NCBI GenBank assembly: GCA_034211175.1
Contig: JAXHUH010000216.1
Coordinates: 1-48,663 of the forward strand
DNA: 48,663 nucleotides
From: JAXHUH01 sp034211175
GTDB lineage: Bacteria; Actinomycetota; Acidimicrobiia; Acidimicrobiales; CAIXPF01
Direction: 5' to 3'
In this document: one piece after another, positions 39,263 to 46,824 of the stretch
How the letters are laid out: every line of letters begins with the position of its first letter
Position numbering within the stretch: the first letter of the stretch is position 1
Made by a program: the position numbers and the translations under genes
The notes under the pieces: generated by a model
The model's input: only the letters and a program-made list of their open reading frames with translations
Told to the model about the DNA's origin: nothing
Databases searched by the model: none

Positions 39263-40699
39263 TCAGTCGGCGAGGCGTTGCACGGCGGCGGCGCTGATGA
39301 TGCGGCCCTCGTCGATGTAGGCGTCGTGGTTCGTGTCGATCCGGTCGGGCTCGTAGCGGTAGTTGACCATCAGCCCACACGAGCGCTCGAGCCCGGTGGG
39401 CGACGCGTTGGCCAACCAGTTGATCCGCTCGACCCGGGCGCCGTTCGAGAGGTGGAAGTTGGCGACGCGGTCGATCGCCCGCTCGTCCGCGCCCACCGTC
39501 AGCAGGTAGCGGGCGCACAGTCGCATGAGCGGGGGACGCAGCGCCTCCGCCCGGCTCGGGGTCGCCGGCCACTCGGGGTCGGCGATGAGGCGACGCACGA
39601 TCTCGGCGGGGCCGGCACCGTCGACGATGGTGGCGAGCCCGGCGGCCTCCTCGGGGCTGAACAGCTCGTCGGCCTCGTCGTCGAGGCGCTCCTCGAGCCA
39701 GGGCCGAAAGCCGGGGATCGGCGACAGCGTGACGAACTGGCGCAGCTGGGGGAGCTCGGCCTGCAGGGCCCGGACGACGCGCTTGATCAGCGCGTCACCG
39801 AGGCTCACGCCGGCGAGGCCGGGCTGGCAGTTCGAGATCGAGTAGAAGACGGCCGTGTCGGCGGCGTCCGGGTCGTCCGGCGGTGCGGTCGGGTCGAGCA
39901 CCGAGCTGATGTCGTCGGCCATGCCCTCCGTGAGGGCGACCTCGACGAAGATGAGCGGCTCGTCGGGCATCGCCGGGTGGAAGTAGCCGAAGCAACGCCG
40001 GTCGATGTCGAGGCGGTCCTTGAGGTCCTCCCAGGACGCGATCTCGTGGACCGACTCGTACTCGATGAGCCGCTCGAGCATCGCCGCCGGGGTGTTCCAC
40101 GTGAGCTCGCGAAGATCGAGCAGGCCGATGTCGAACCAGGAGCTGAGCAGGTCGAACAGGCCCCGGTCGAGGTGGGCGAGCGCGGGGTCGTCCTTCGCGG
40201 CGCGTCGCAGGTCGGCGCGCAGGTCGACGAGGAACTTGATGCCGTCGGGCAGGCCCGCGTAGAGGGCGAGGAACCGGCTCCAGGGCGGTTCGAGCGCCCG
40301 CCGCAGCCGGGCGTCGGCCTCCCACAGCTCGCCGATGTCATCGGAGAAGCGAGCCCGGTAGCGGTGCTCGACGGCCTCGTCGACGGCTCTCGGGTTGGTG
40401 GCGTACTCGTCGACGAGCAGCCGCAGCAGGCGACGCCGGCCGGCGTCGGAGGTCTCGAGGTAGTGGGCCCCGACCTCCTCGGCCCGGGCGCGGGCTGCGT
40501 CGTGGCCCCCGGTGCCCGCCACCGCGGCGTCGATCAGGAGCCGGATGCGTCGCAGCTCCCGATCGTTCACTCCCGAGCGCCGGGTCGAGCGGAGGAGGGC
40601 GGCGGTGCGCAGGCCCACCCGGCCGAGGAACGAGCGGGGCTCACGCGCCGCGTCCTCGGTGTCGCCATCGCTGCGCGAGGCGGTCACGGCCTCCACCAC
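39263..40699 (-). CDS. malonyl-CoA decarboxylase
   Basis: Converts malonyl-CoA to acetyl-CoA and CO2. Conserved MCD segments are present: the helical N-domain (about residues 40-180, with WSRFLALYAGLPDGIKFLVDLRADLRR) and the catalytic GNAT-like domain with YFHPAMPDEPLIFVEVALTEGMA, FYSISNCQPGLAGVSLGDALIKRVV and FVTLSPIPGFRPWL; the catalytic Ser and His are in these blocks. The end has FHLSNGARVERINWLANAS. The GTG at 40699 gives 478 residues. A TTG at 40795, 6 bases after a TAGCCT hexamer, would add an Arg/Pro-rich extension encoded partly by a 15-bp tandem repeat. No matB/matC partner is adjacent. Confidence 0.9.
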   Translation of the reverse strand: MVEAVTASRSDGDTEDAAREPRSFLGRVGLRTAALLRSTRRSGVNDRELRRIRLLIDAAVAGTGGHDAARARAEEVGAHYLETSDAGRRRLLRLLVDEYATNPRAVDEAVEHRYRARFSDDIGELWEADARLRRALEPPWSRFLALYAGLPDGIKFLVDLRADLRRAAKDDPALAHLDRGLFDLLSSWFDIGLLDLRELTWNTPAAMLERLIEYESVHEIASWEDLKDRLDIDRRCFGYFHPAMPDEPLIFVEVALTEGMADDISSVLDPTAPPDDPDAADTAVFYSISNCQPGLAGVSLGDALIKRVVRALQAELPQLRQFVTLSPIPGFRPWLEERLDDEADELFSPEEAAGLATIVDGAGPAEIVRRLIADPEWPATPSRAEALRPPLMRLCARYLLTVGADERAIDRVANFHLSNGARVERINWLANASPTGLERSCGLMVNYRYEPDRIDTNHDAYIDEGRIISAAAVQRLAD

Positions 40700-40758
40700 G
40701 TGGCGGGATGGTCGACTCGTCGGCGCAGGCCCCGTCCCGGGCGGCCGTGGTGCCGTGG

Positions 40759-40803
40759 GCCGCGATCGTGCAGGCCGCGATCCTGAAGGCCGCAATCCTG
40801 AAG
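40759..40803. repeat. three tandem 15-bp repeats upstream of the malonyl-CoA decarboxylase gene
   Basis: Units GCCGCGATCGTGCAG, GCCGCGATCCTGAAG and GCCGCAATCCTGAAG (40759-40773, 40774-40788, 40789-40803). A minus-strand TAGCCT hexamer (40802-40807) overlaps the last two bases of the array, so the repeat would lie in the leader or N-terminal codons. Confidence 0.8.
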
Positions 40804-40807
40804 GCTA
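40802..40807 (-). promoter_or_regulatory. candidate -10 of the malonyl-CoA decarboxylase gene
   Basis: TAGCCT on the minus strand, followed after 6 bases by an in-frame TTG at 40795. Either that TTG is a leaderless start or the transcript has a leader of about 96 bases to the GTG at 40699. Confidence 0.35.
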
Positions 40808-40877
40808 GGTGCCATGAGGGCGACGATATCTGCGAACCGGACCCTGGCAGCGTCCCCGCGTCCGCCGCGGCGGACGT

Positions 40878-41402
40878 TCAGGTGCGTTCGAAGAAGACGT
40901 CCATGGCCGGGCACTCGACCTCGCCCGACGGGCACTGCGGGTTGCGACGACTGCCGAACTGGTTGGCCGTCACCAGGAGGAAGCAGCCGGTGCAGAGCAC
41001 CTCACCCTCGCGCTTGAGGCCGACCTCGCCGTCACCCTCGCGGCCGACGGGGCGGGGCTCCTCTTCGTCCTCGTCGTCCTCGTCCTCGTCGAAGGCCTCG
41101 AGGCGGTCCTTGAGGATCGTGTCCAGGTCCGCCTCGACGTCGTCCGGGTCGGGCTCCTCGTCGTCGTCCTCGTCGTCGTCCGACTTCTTGGCCTTCGCGG
41201 GGCGCCGAGCCTGGTCCGACTCGTCGTCCGAGTCGTCGTCGGAGTCGTCGCCGAGGTCGTCGGAGTCGTCGCCGAGATCGTCGGGATCGATGTCGTCGTC
41301 CCCGTCGAGCTCGTCGTCGTCCAGCTCGTCGTCGTCGTCGAGCTCTTCGTCCTCGAGCTCTTCGGCGTCGTCGTTGTCGATGTCGTCGTTGTCGGATGTC
41401 AT
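40878..41402 (-). CDS. highly acidic protein with C-terminal Cys motif, DUF4193-like
   Basis: A 174-residue protein whose first 120 residues are mostly Asp and Glu, including a repeated DLGDDSDD block. One basic patch (RRPAKAKKSDD) interrupts it. The C-terminal 45 residues hold four cysteines, CTGCFLLVTANQF...CPSGEVECP, suggesting a zinc site. The CXXCFLV element and its position after an acidic region resemble DUF4193, a small actinobacterial family; the match is partial. The codons form a near-microsatellite of GAC/GAT/GAG. The ATG at 41402 is preceded by a TATGAT promoter but no ribosome site. Function unknown; a nucleic-acid mimic or binding chaperone is speculation. Confidence 0.6.
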   Translation of the reverse strand: MTSDNDDIDNDDAEELEDEELDDDDELDDDELDGDDDIDPDDLGDDSDDLGDDSDDDSDDESDQARRPAKAKKSDDDEDDDEEPDPDDVEADLDTILKDRLEAFDEDEDDEDEEEPRPVGREGDGEVGLKREGEVLCTGCFLLVTANQFGSRRNPQCPSGEVECPAMDVFFERT

Positions 41403-41453
41403 GAAGGAGCGTTGACTCCGGGAGAGGAAGGGGCGACCGGATTTGCGCGCCGG

Positions 41454-41484
41454 ATCATAGAGGTTTCTGGGGCGATCGCCGCAA
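41454..41484 (-). promoter_or_regulatory. promoter of the acidic-protein gene
   Basis: On the minus strand TTGCGG (41484-41479), a 19-base spacer and TATGAT (41459-41454). The leader would be about 45 bases. Confidence 0.45.
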
Positions 41485-41507
41485 GACCTTCCCGAAAAAG
41501 ACGCGAA

Positions 41508-42608
41508 TCACACGACCGGGCGTTCCAGGACGTCGACCGAGCGCTGCACCAGCCAATGGTCGGCGAGCACGGTACACACCACAGCCTCGACCAGTGGCAC
41601 GGCGCGTGGAAGGACACACGGGTCGTGACGACCATGGGCCGCCAGAGTGGTCGGTTCGTTCGACCTTGTGACCGTCTTCTGCTCGGCCGCAATGGTGGCC
41701 GTCGGCTTGAACGCCACGCGCACGACGATGTCGGCGCCGTTGCTGATGCCGCCCTGGATGCCTCCGGAGCGATTGGCCGTGGTCACCGGTCGACCGTCGG
41801 GGCCGGGCTCGAACGGGTCGTTGTGGCGGCTCCCGGTCAGCCTCGTGCCCGCGAAGCCCGAACCGATCTCCACGCCCTTGGCCGCGGGCAGCGACGTGAG
41901 GGCGCCGGCGAGGGTGCCGTCGAGCTTGTCGACGACGGGGTCGCCGAGCCCGGCGGGGACGCCACGGGCCACGCAGGTGACCACACCGCCGAGCGAGTCG
42001 CCGGCGCGGCGTGCCGCGTCGATGGCGTCCTCCATCCGCTCGGCGGCCACCGGCTCGGGGCAGCGCGTCGGATGGGCCTCGACCTCGTCGAGGGTCAGGG
42101 TGCCGGCATCGACGTCGGCCTCGATGTCGGCGATGGCGCTCACCCAGGCGAGCACCTCGATGCCGGTGGCGTGGCGCAGGAGCTTGCGGGCGACGGCGCC
42201 GCCGATGACCCGACCGATCGTCTCCCGGGCGCTGGCGCGCCCCCCGCCGCGCCAGTCCCGGAAGCCGTACTTGGCCTCGTAGGTCCAGTCGGCGTGCGAC
42301 GGGCGGTAGAGGTCCCGGAGGTGGTCGTACGCGCCGGAGCGCGCGTCCTTGTTGCGGACGACGACCGCGATCGGGGTGCCGGTCGTGTGGCCCTCGAACA
42401 TGCCGCTGAGGATCTCGGCGGTGTCGGACTCGCCCCGCTGGGTCACCAGCCGGCTCTGGCCCGGGCGCCGGCGGTCCAGGTCGAACTGGATCTCGTCGAG
42501 CCCGAGCGGCAGGCGCGGCGGGCAACCGTCGACGACGGCGCCCACCGCCGGGCCGTGCGACTCACCGAACGTCGTCACCCGGAAGAGGCGACCCGTGGTA
42601 CTGCTCAC
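41508..42608 (-). CDS. aroC: chorismate synthase
   Basis: Last step of the shikimate pathway: 5-enolpyruvylshikimate-3-phosphate to chorismate, needing reduced FMN. The 366-residue protein has all three family signatures: GESHGPAVGAVVDGCPPRLPL, RGGGRASARETIGRV with GAVARKLL, and RSGGIQGGISNGADIVVRVAFKPTATI, plus the terminal DPCVLPRAVPLVEAVV. The GTG at 42608 follows a TAGCGT hexamer by 6 bases. Its product feeds the AroH-TyrA branch encoded at 8.2-9.6 kb. ppiA lies upstream on the same strand. Confidence 0.98.
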   Translation of the reverse strand: MSSTTGRLFRVTTFGESHGPAVGAVVDGCPPRLPLGLDEIQFDLDRRRPGQSRLVTQRGESDTAEILSGMFEGHTTGTPIAVVVRNKDARSGAYDHLRDLYRPSHADWTYEAKYGFRDWRGGGRASARETIGRVIGGAVARKLLRHATGIEVLAWVSAIADIEADVDAGTLTLDEVEAHPTRCPEPVAAERMEDAIDAARRAGDSLGGVVTCVARGVPAGLGDPVVDKLDGTLAGALTSLPAAKGVEIGSGFAGTRLTGSRHNDPFEPGPDGRPVTTANRSGGIQGGISNGADIVVRVAFKPTATIAAEQKTVTRSNEPTTLAAHGRHDPCVLPRAVPLVEAVVCTVLADHWLVQRSVDVLERPVV

Positions 42609-42614
42609 CGCACG

Positions 42615-42620
42615 ACGCTA
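42615..42620 (-). promoter_or_regulatory. -10 of aroC (leaderless)
   Basis: TAGCGT on the minus strand ends 6 bases before the GTG at 42608. Confidence 0.55.
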
Positions 42621-42672
42621 CCGCGCCCGAACGGCCCGGCCGGCAGGCCGTGCCGGCCGGGGTCCCGGTGCC

Positions 42673-43227
42673 TCAGGACTCGGTGATCGTGACCGACTGG
42701 ATGACGACGTCGTCCTTCGGGCGATCACCGCGACCGGTGGCCACGCTCTGGATCTGCTCGACCACGTCGAGGCCCGAGGTCACCTGGCCGAAGAGCGAGT
42801 AGTTCGGCGGGAGCTGGACGCCCTGGGAGCCGCTGATGATGAAGAACTGGCTGCCGTTGGTGTTCGGACCGGCGTTGGCCATGGCCAGCGAGCCGACCTG
42901 GTACTCGCCGGCGCGGGGCAGCTCGTCCTCGAAGCGGTAGCCGGGGTCGCCGGTGCCGGTGCCCTTGGGGCAGCCGCCCTGGGCGACGAAGCCGTTGATC
43001 ACCCGGTGGAAGATCAGGCCGTCGTAGTAGTGGTACCGGGCGAGGAAGACGAAGTTGTTGACGGTGCGGGGCGCCTTGGCTGCGTCCAGCTCGATCCTGA
43101 GCGGCCCCTTGGAGGTCTGCATCTCCGCCACGTAGGAGCGGGCGGGGTCGATGCACATGGGCGGCGGGCCGTCGAAGCGCGTCTGGCGTTCGCTCGAGCC
43201 GTCCGGTGCCGGGCAATCGGTGGTCAT
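42673..43227 (-). CDS. ppiA: peptidyl-prolyl cis-trans isomerase, cyclophilin type
   Basis: Catalyses proline isomerisation in protein folding. The 184-residue protein shows APRTVNNFVFLARYHYYDGLIFHRVINGFVAQGGCPKGTGTGDPGYRFEDE (with the catalytic Arg in FHR), GSLAMANAGPNTNGSQFFI and LFGQVTSGLDVVEQI. A 30-residue N-terminal extension (CPAPDGSSERQTRFDGPPPMCIDP) carries two Cys; it has no membrane helix, so a cytoplasmic form is likely. The ATG at 43227 is supported by TACGGT 7 bases upstream on the minus strand. Confidence 0.95.
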   Translation of the reverse strand: MTTDCPAPDGSSERQTRFDGPPPMCIDPARSYVAEMQTSKGPLRIELDAAKAPRTVNNFVFLARYHYYDGLIFHRVINGFVAQGGCPKGTGTGDPGYRFEDELPRAGEYQVGSLAMANAGPNTNGSQFFIISGSQGVQLPPNYSLFGQVTSGLDVVEQIQSVATGRGDRPKDDVVIQSVTITES

Positions 43228-43234
43228 GGCGCCC

Positions 43235-43240
43235 ACCGTA
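43235..43240 (-). promoter_or_regulatory. -10 of ppiA (leaderless)
   Basis: TACGGT on the minus strand ends 7 bases before the ATG at 43227. Confidence 0.5.
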
Positions 43241-43283
43241 GGAGACCGGCCACCACCCCGGACGGATCCGGGCCGGCTCCGGC

Positions 43284-44012
43284 TCAGCTCCGCACCCTGG
43301 TGAGCAGGTCGGCGACCGCCCGGAACGTCTCCGGATCGGTCGCCAGGCCGTGCGCGTCGGAGAACACCTCGATCGGTTCCGGGTCGCGGTCCTCGCACGC
43401 GTGCTCGCCGACACTCGGGTCGGACCGCGAGTACACGATCGTGTACGGGATGTCCTCCGGGACGGGCTGGCGGACGTCCGCGAGGAACCGCTCCGACGCC
43501 CGGCGGGTCGACGGGCCCTGGCGGGTCGCGGCGAGCTCGTCGGCGCTCAGGCGGGTCTGGATGGGCACGCCGATGGCGCACAGGCCGGCCACGTGGTCGC
43601 CGTAGCGGACCGCGGCGACCTTGGCCATGCGCCCGGCCCAGCCGTGGCTCACGACCACGACCCGCTGGCGCCGCTCCCGGTAGACGTCGCGCAGGGCCCG
43701 CTCGACGCGGGCCAGGGCCCGGGCGTCCTGGGGCGCATGACGGTTGACCGGCGCGTGGAGGGGCGCCCAGCCGGTGCGGCGCAGCCAGCTCGCCATGTCC
43801 CGCAGGCCGCGGCGTCCGGCCTCGGGCTCGGCGACGAGCAGGACCGGACGTCCGTCGCCGCGCTCGACGGCGACGCCGCGCCACACCGAGTCGCGCCACA
43901 GCGACGCCCGCTGGCCGATCGCGCCGTCACGCGCGGACGGGGGCATCCACCGGCGGCTGTCGGGCCGTTCGAGCTCGACGACGCCGCGGTCGAACCGCCG
44001 ATCGTCGGGCAC
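43284..44012 (-). CDS. alpha/beta-hydrolase-fold protein lacking the nucleophile
   Basis: A 242-residue protein with the alpha/beta-hydrolase strand-turn order: RPVLLVAEPEAGRRGLRDMASWL, RVVVVSHGWAGRMAKVAAVRYGDHVAGLCAIGVP and YTIVYSRSDPSVGE, then a terminal His in DAHGLATDPE. At the nucleophile elbow the usual GHSxGG reads SHGWAG, so Gly occupies the Ser position; it is probably inactive as a hydrolase unless another residue takes over. The acid (SDP) and His are still present. The GTG at 44012 follows a GGGAG site and a TAGCAT hexamer at 44049-44054 (leader about 30 bases). Function unknown. Confidence 0.65.
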   Translation of the reverse strand: MPDDRRFDRGVVELERPDSRRWMPPSARDGAIGQRASLWRDSVWRGVAVERGDGRPVLLVAEPEAGRRGLRDMASWLRRTGWAPLHAPVNRHAPQDARALARVERALRDVYRERRQRVVVVSHGWAGRMAKVAAVRYGDHVAGLCAIGVPIQTRLSADELAATRQGPSTRRASERFLADVRQPVPEDIPYTIVYSRSDPSVGEHACEDRDPEPIEVFSDAHGLATDPETFRAVADLLTRVRS

Positions 44013-44048
44013 GGGCCGGGCTCCCGGGTCGGGGACGGGTCGCGGCCG

Positions 44049-44054
44049 ATGCTA
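44049..44054 (-). promoter_or_regulatory. candidate -10 of the hydrolase-fold gene
   Basis: TAGCAT on the minus strand, 36 bases before the GTG at 44012. This leader includes a GGGAG ribosome site. Confidence 0.4.
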
Positions 44055-44100
44055 CCGGTCGCCGCCGTGGAGGAGCCGGGTGCGGCGGCGGGGCGCCGGG

Positions 44101-44937
44101 TCAGCCGGTGAACCAGCCGCCGTCGGGATGGAAGATCTCGCCGGTCACGTAGGCCGACTCGTCCGACGCCAGGAACAGCGCCATGTTGGCGATGTCGCCG
44201 GGCTCGCCGAGCCGCCCGAGCGGGATGCGGGACTCCAGCTCGTTGCGACGGTCGTCGGGGAGCATCTCGATGACCTTCGTCATGTTGGTGCGGATGTAGC
44301 CGGGGCCGATGGCGTTGACCCGGATGCCGGCGGGCCCGAGCTCGAGCGCCGCCTTCTTGGTCAGCATCCACACGCCGGCCTTCGACGACGTGTAGGCGAC
44401 CGGGCCCGCACTCGGGTCCTTGGCCGCGATCGAGGCGATCGTCACGATCGAGCCACGGGTGCCGCGGTCGAGCATGCGCCGGGCGCACGCCCGCACGGAG
44501 AGGAACGTGCCGGTGAGGTTGACGTCGATCGTGCGGCGCCAGCTGTCGGGGTCGGTCTCGACGAAGGCGCGGCCCGGCTCGTCCATGAGCGCGACCTGCT
44601 CGGTGAGGCGCTCGACCTCGCCGGCGACGTCGCCCGAGACGTAGTCGCCGTGGCTGATGCCGGCCGCGGTGACGACGACGTCGAGGCGGCCCAGGTCCTT
44701 GAGGGCGGCGTCGGCCATCTCCTCGTTGGCGTCGACGTCGGCGGCGTCGAGGCGGAACGCGATCGCCTTGCGGCCGAGGCGCCCGACCTCCTCCGCGGTC
44801 GCGGCCGCGGCGTCGTCCTGGAGGTCGGCGACCAGGATGTCGGCGCCCTCCTCGGCGAAGCGCAGCGCGCACGCCCGTCCGATGCCGTTGGCCCCGCCGG
44901 TCACCACCGCGACCGCTCCATCAAGACGACCGGCCAC
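44101..44937 (-). CDS. short-chain dehydrogenase/reductase
   Basis: A classical SDR of 278 residues: cofactor motif TGGANGIG (13-20), DLQDD after strand 2 (NAD preference), the NAG-equivalent TAAG, catalytic Ser in IASIAA, YTSSK (Tyr-X3-Lys) and the PGYIRTNM loop. An insert of about 30 residues (DYVSGDVAGEVERLTEQVALMDEPG) after the fourth strand is longer than in most family members. The substrate is unknown; the divergent neighbour resembles bile-acid/acyl-CoA ligases, so a lipid or steroid alcohol is possible. The GTG at 44937 follows GGAGGGG (5-base gap). A minus-strand TAGGTT at 44990-44995 may be the -10. Confidence 0.9.
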   Translation of the reverse strand: MAGRLDGAVAVVTGGANGIGRACALRFAEEGADILVADLQDDAAAATAEEVGRLGRKAIAFRLDAADVDANEEMADAALKDLGRLDVVVTAAGISHGDYVSGDVAGEVERLTEQVALMDEPGRAFVETDPDSWRRTIDVNLTGTFLSVRACARRMLDRGTRGSIVTIASIAAKDPSAGPVAYTSSKAGVWMLTKKAALELGPAGIRVNAIGPGYIRTNMTKVIEMLPDDRRNELESRIPLGRLGEPGDIANMALFLASDESAYVTGEIFHPDGGWFTG

Positions 44938-45246
44938 ACGTCCCCCTCCGGTTCGTCGCCCCGCACCGGTGCCTGGGCGTCGTGCCCGCAACCTACTCCG
45001 GGCACCGTCGGGGCGCGCCAGCCGGACGGCCGTGTGACCCGTCCCGATCGGTGCGGCTGGCCCCAGTTGTCCACATCGCTACGTTCGGCCTGGGCAGGGC
45101 GTTGTCGGCCGGCCACGGCAGGTCCTGCATCTGTGCAGGTCACCGACGGTCATCTGGGAGCCCATGAACGATCAGGGCTAGCTTCGCCGCCATCGCGTCG
45201 GCGCCGCCCGCCGTCGTGTGATCGCCGACGTCGAGGGGGACGCAGC
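44938..45246. promoter_or_regulatory. 309-bp divergent intergenic region with a candidate operator
   Basis: No gene is seen here. Minus-strand TAGGTT (44990-44995) may drive the SDR and plus-strand TAGCTT (about 45179) the ligase. Between them is the interrupted palindrome CCTGCA-tctg-TGCAGG (45124-45139), a typical size for a TetR/GntR-type operator that could co-regulate both genes. No regulator gene is adjacent. Confidence 0.4.
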
Positions 45247-46752
45247 GTGGACGCCAGCCCGGACCGGGACGAGACCGCGACCGAGTGGTCCTACAGCCGC
45301 CGCCTGTCGGAGCTGGCCGCCGCCGAGCCGGACCGGCCGGCGCTGGTCGTGGCCGGAGGCCCCGAGCTGACCCGCGCCCAGCTCGACCGGCGGGCCAACC
45401 AGGTGGCCCGGCTCCTCGCGGACCTCGGGGTCGGCGAGGGCGACCTGGTGACGATCGCCTACCCGAACGGCGTCGACTTCGTGGCGACGACGATCGCGTG
45501 CTGGCGACTCGGTGCGGTGCCCCAGCCGGTGTCGTCGCGCCTGCCCGACCTCGAGCTGGCGGCCATCGTCGAGCTCGCCCAGCCGAAGGTCGTCGCCGGT
45601 GTCGCCGAGGGGCGGGTCGTCGGTGTCGCGCAGCTGCCCGAGCGGTTGGCCGACGACCTCGGCACCGACGACGGGCCGCTGCCCGATGCGGTCTCGCCGG
45701 CGTGGAAGGCCCCGACGTCGGGTGGTTCGACCGGTCGCCCCAAGCTCATCGTCTCGGGCGCGCCGTCGATCTGGCGCCTCGGTGAGGGCGACGGGCTCGG
45801 CTACCGCGACGGCGGCTGCCTGGTCATGCCCGGGCCGCTCTACCACAACGGCCCGTTCGTCTGGAGCTTCCGGGCGCTGCTCACCGGCGCCACGGTCGTT
45901 CTCGACACCCGCTTCGATGCCGCCCGCACGCTCGAGCTCATCGAGCGCCACCGCGGCGAGGTCGTCTACCTGGTGCCGACGATGATGCACCGGATCTGGC
46001 GCCTCGACCCGGCCGAGCGGGAGGCCTACGACGTGTCCTCGCTGACGACGGTGTGGCACCTGGCCGCGCCGTGCCCGGCGTGGCTGAAGGAGGCGTGGAT
46101 CGACTGGCTCGGTCCCGAGGTGATCATGGAGCTCTACGGCGGCACCGAGGGCCAGGCCGCGACGACGATCCGGGGCGACGAGTGGCTCGCGCACCGCGGG
46201 TCGGTCGGTCGTCCGATCTTCGGCGAGATCGTCATCGTCGACCCGGAGGGCAACGAGGTGCCCCGCCGCGAGGTCGGCGAGGTGGCGATGCGCATCGGCG
46301 GGGGAGCGCCGGCGACCTACCGCTACATCGGCGCCGAGATCCGACGGGTGCGCGACGACTGGGAGTCGCTCGGCGACATGGGGTGGATGGATGAGGACGG
46401 CTACCTCTACCTGGAGGACCGCCAGTCGGACATGATCCTCTCGGGGGGCGCGAACATCTACCCGGCCGAGGTCGAGGCGGCCATCGAGGGCGTCGACGGT
46501 GTCATGTCGTCGTGTGTGATCGGCCTGCCCGACGACGAGCTCGGCAACCGGGTCCACGCCATCGTCCAGGCCGCGCCGGGTACCGACGAGGACGCGCTGC
46601 GCGAGGCGCTGATCGCCCACCTGGCCGAGCGGCTCGTCCGCTACAAGATCCCCCGGACGTTCGAGCTCGTCGACCATCCCCTGCGCGACGACGCGGGCAA
46701 GGTGCGCCGCTCCGCCCTGCGCGCCGAGCGGATCGCGGCCGCGACCGCCTGA
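45247..46752 (+). CDS. acyl-CoA synthetase / AMP-dependent ligase, bile-acid-CoA-ligase-like
   Basis: Activates a carboxylic acid as acyl-AMP and then acyl-CoA. The 501-residue protein has the ANL motifs: TSGGSTGRPK (P-loop), YGGTEGQ, GDMGWMDEDGYLYLEDRQSDMI, GGANIYPAEVE and the terminal catalytic Lys in DDAGKVRR. MPGPLYHNGPF and APCPAWLKEAWIDWLGPE are segments I associate with the bile acid/steroid CoA ligase subgroup (BaiB-like). The substrate is therefore perhaps a steroid side-chain or bulky acid, by inference. The GTG follows GAGGGGGA. It is divergent from the SDR and convergent with the CocE-type gene. Confidence 0.88.
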   Translation: MDASPDRDETATEWSYSRRLSELAAAEPDRPALVVAGGPELTRAQLDRRANQVARLLADLGVGEGDLVTIAYPNGVDFVATTIACWRLGAVPQPVSSRLPDLELAAIVELAQPKVVAGVAEGRVVGVAQLPERLADDLGTDDGPLPDAVSPAWKAPTSGGSTGRPKLIVSGAPSIWRLGEGDGLGYRDGGCLVMPGPLYHNGPFVWSFRALLTGATVVLDTRFDAARTLELIERHRGEVVYLVPTMMHRIWRLDPAEREAYDVSSLTTVWHLAAPCPAWLKEAWIDWLGPEVIMELYGGTEGQAATTIRGDEWLAHRGSVGRPIFGEIVIVDPEGNEVPRREVGEVAMRIGGGAPATYRYIGAEIRRVRDDWESLGDMGWMDEDGYLYLEDRQSDMILSGGANIYPAEVEAAIEGVDGVMSSCVIGLPDDELGNRVHAIVQAAPGTDEDALREALIAHLAERLVRYKIPRTFELVDHPLRDDAGKVRRSALRAERIAAATA

Positions 46753-46753
46753 A

Positions 46754-46795
46754 CGGGGTCGGGCGCCCCGAGCTGCTCGACCCCGAACGGGGTCG
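46754..46795. terminator. three-arm bidirectional terminator
   Basis: CGGGGTCG (46754-46761), CGACCCCG (46778-46785) and CGGGGTCG (46788-46795): the middle arm can pair with either flank, giving two mutually exclusive hairpins between convergent genes. Confidence 0.5.
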
Positions 46796-46824
46796 GGCCG
46801 GCCGATCGGATCGTCGTGCCGGGC

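Noticed and set aside
40700..40795. Malonyl-CoA decarboxylase starting at the TTG at 40795
   Set aside because: The extra 32 residues are Arg/Pro-rich, partly encoded by a tandem repeat and unlike the family. It is kept only as an alternative because a TAGCCT hexamer lies 6 bases upstream.
40878..41415. Ser-rich plus-strand frame opposite the acidic protein gene
   Set aside because: The poly-Ser stretches are the mirror of the Asp/Glu codons. The minus-strand frame ends in a Cys motif and has a TATGAT promoter.
43744..46752. A 1002-codon open frame on the plus strand that runs antisense through the SDR and hydrolase-fold genes into the ligase gene
   Set aside because: Only the part from 45247 has conserved motifs and a ribosome site. 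The upstream part is a high-GC shadow frame of two well-supported minus-strand genes.
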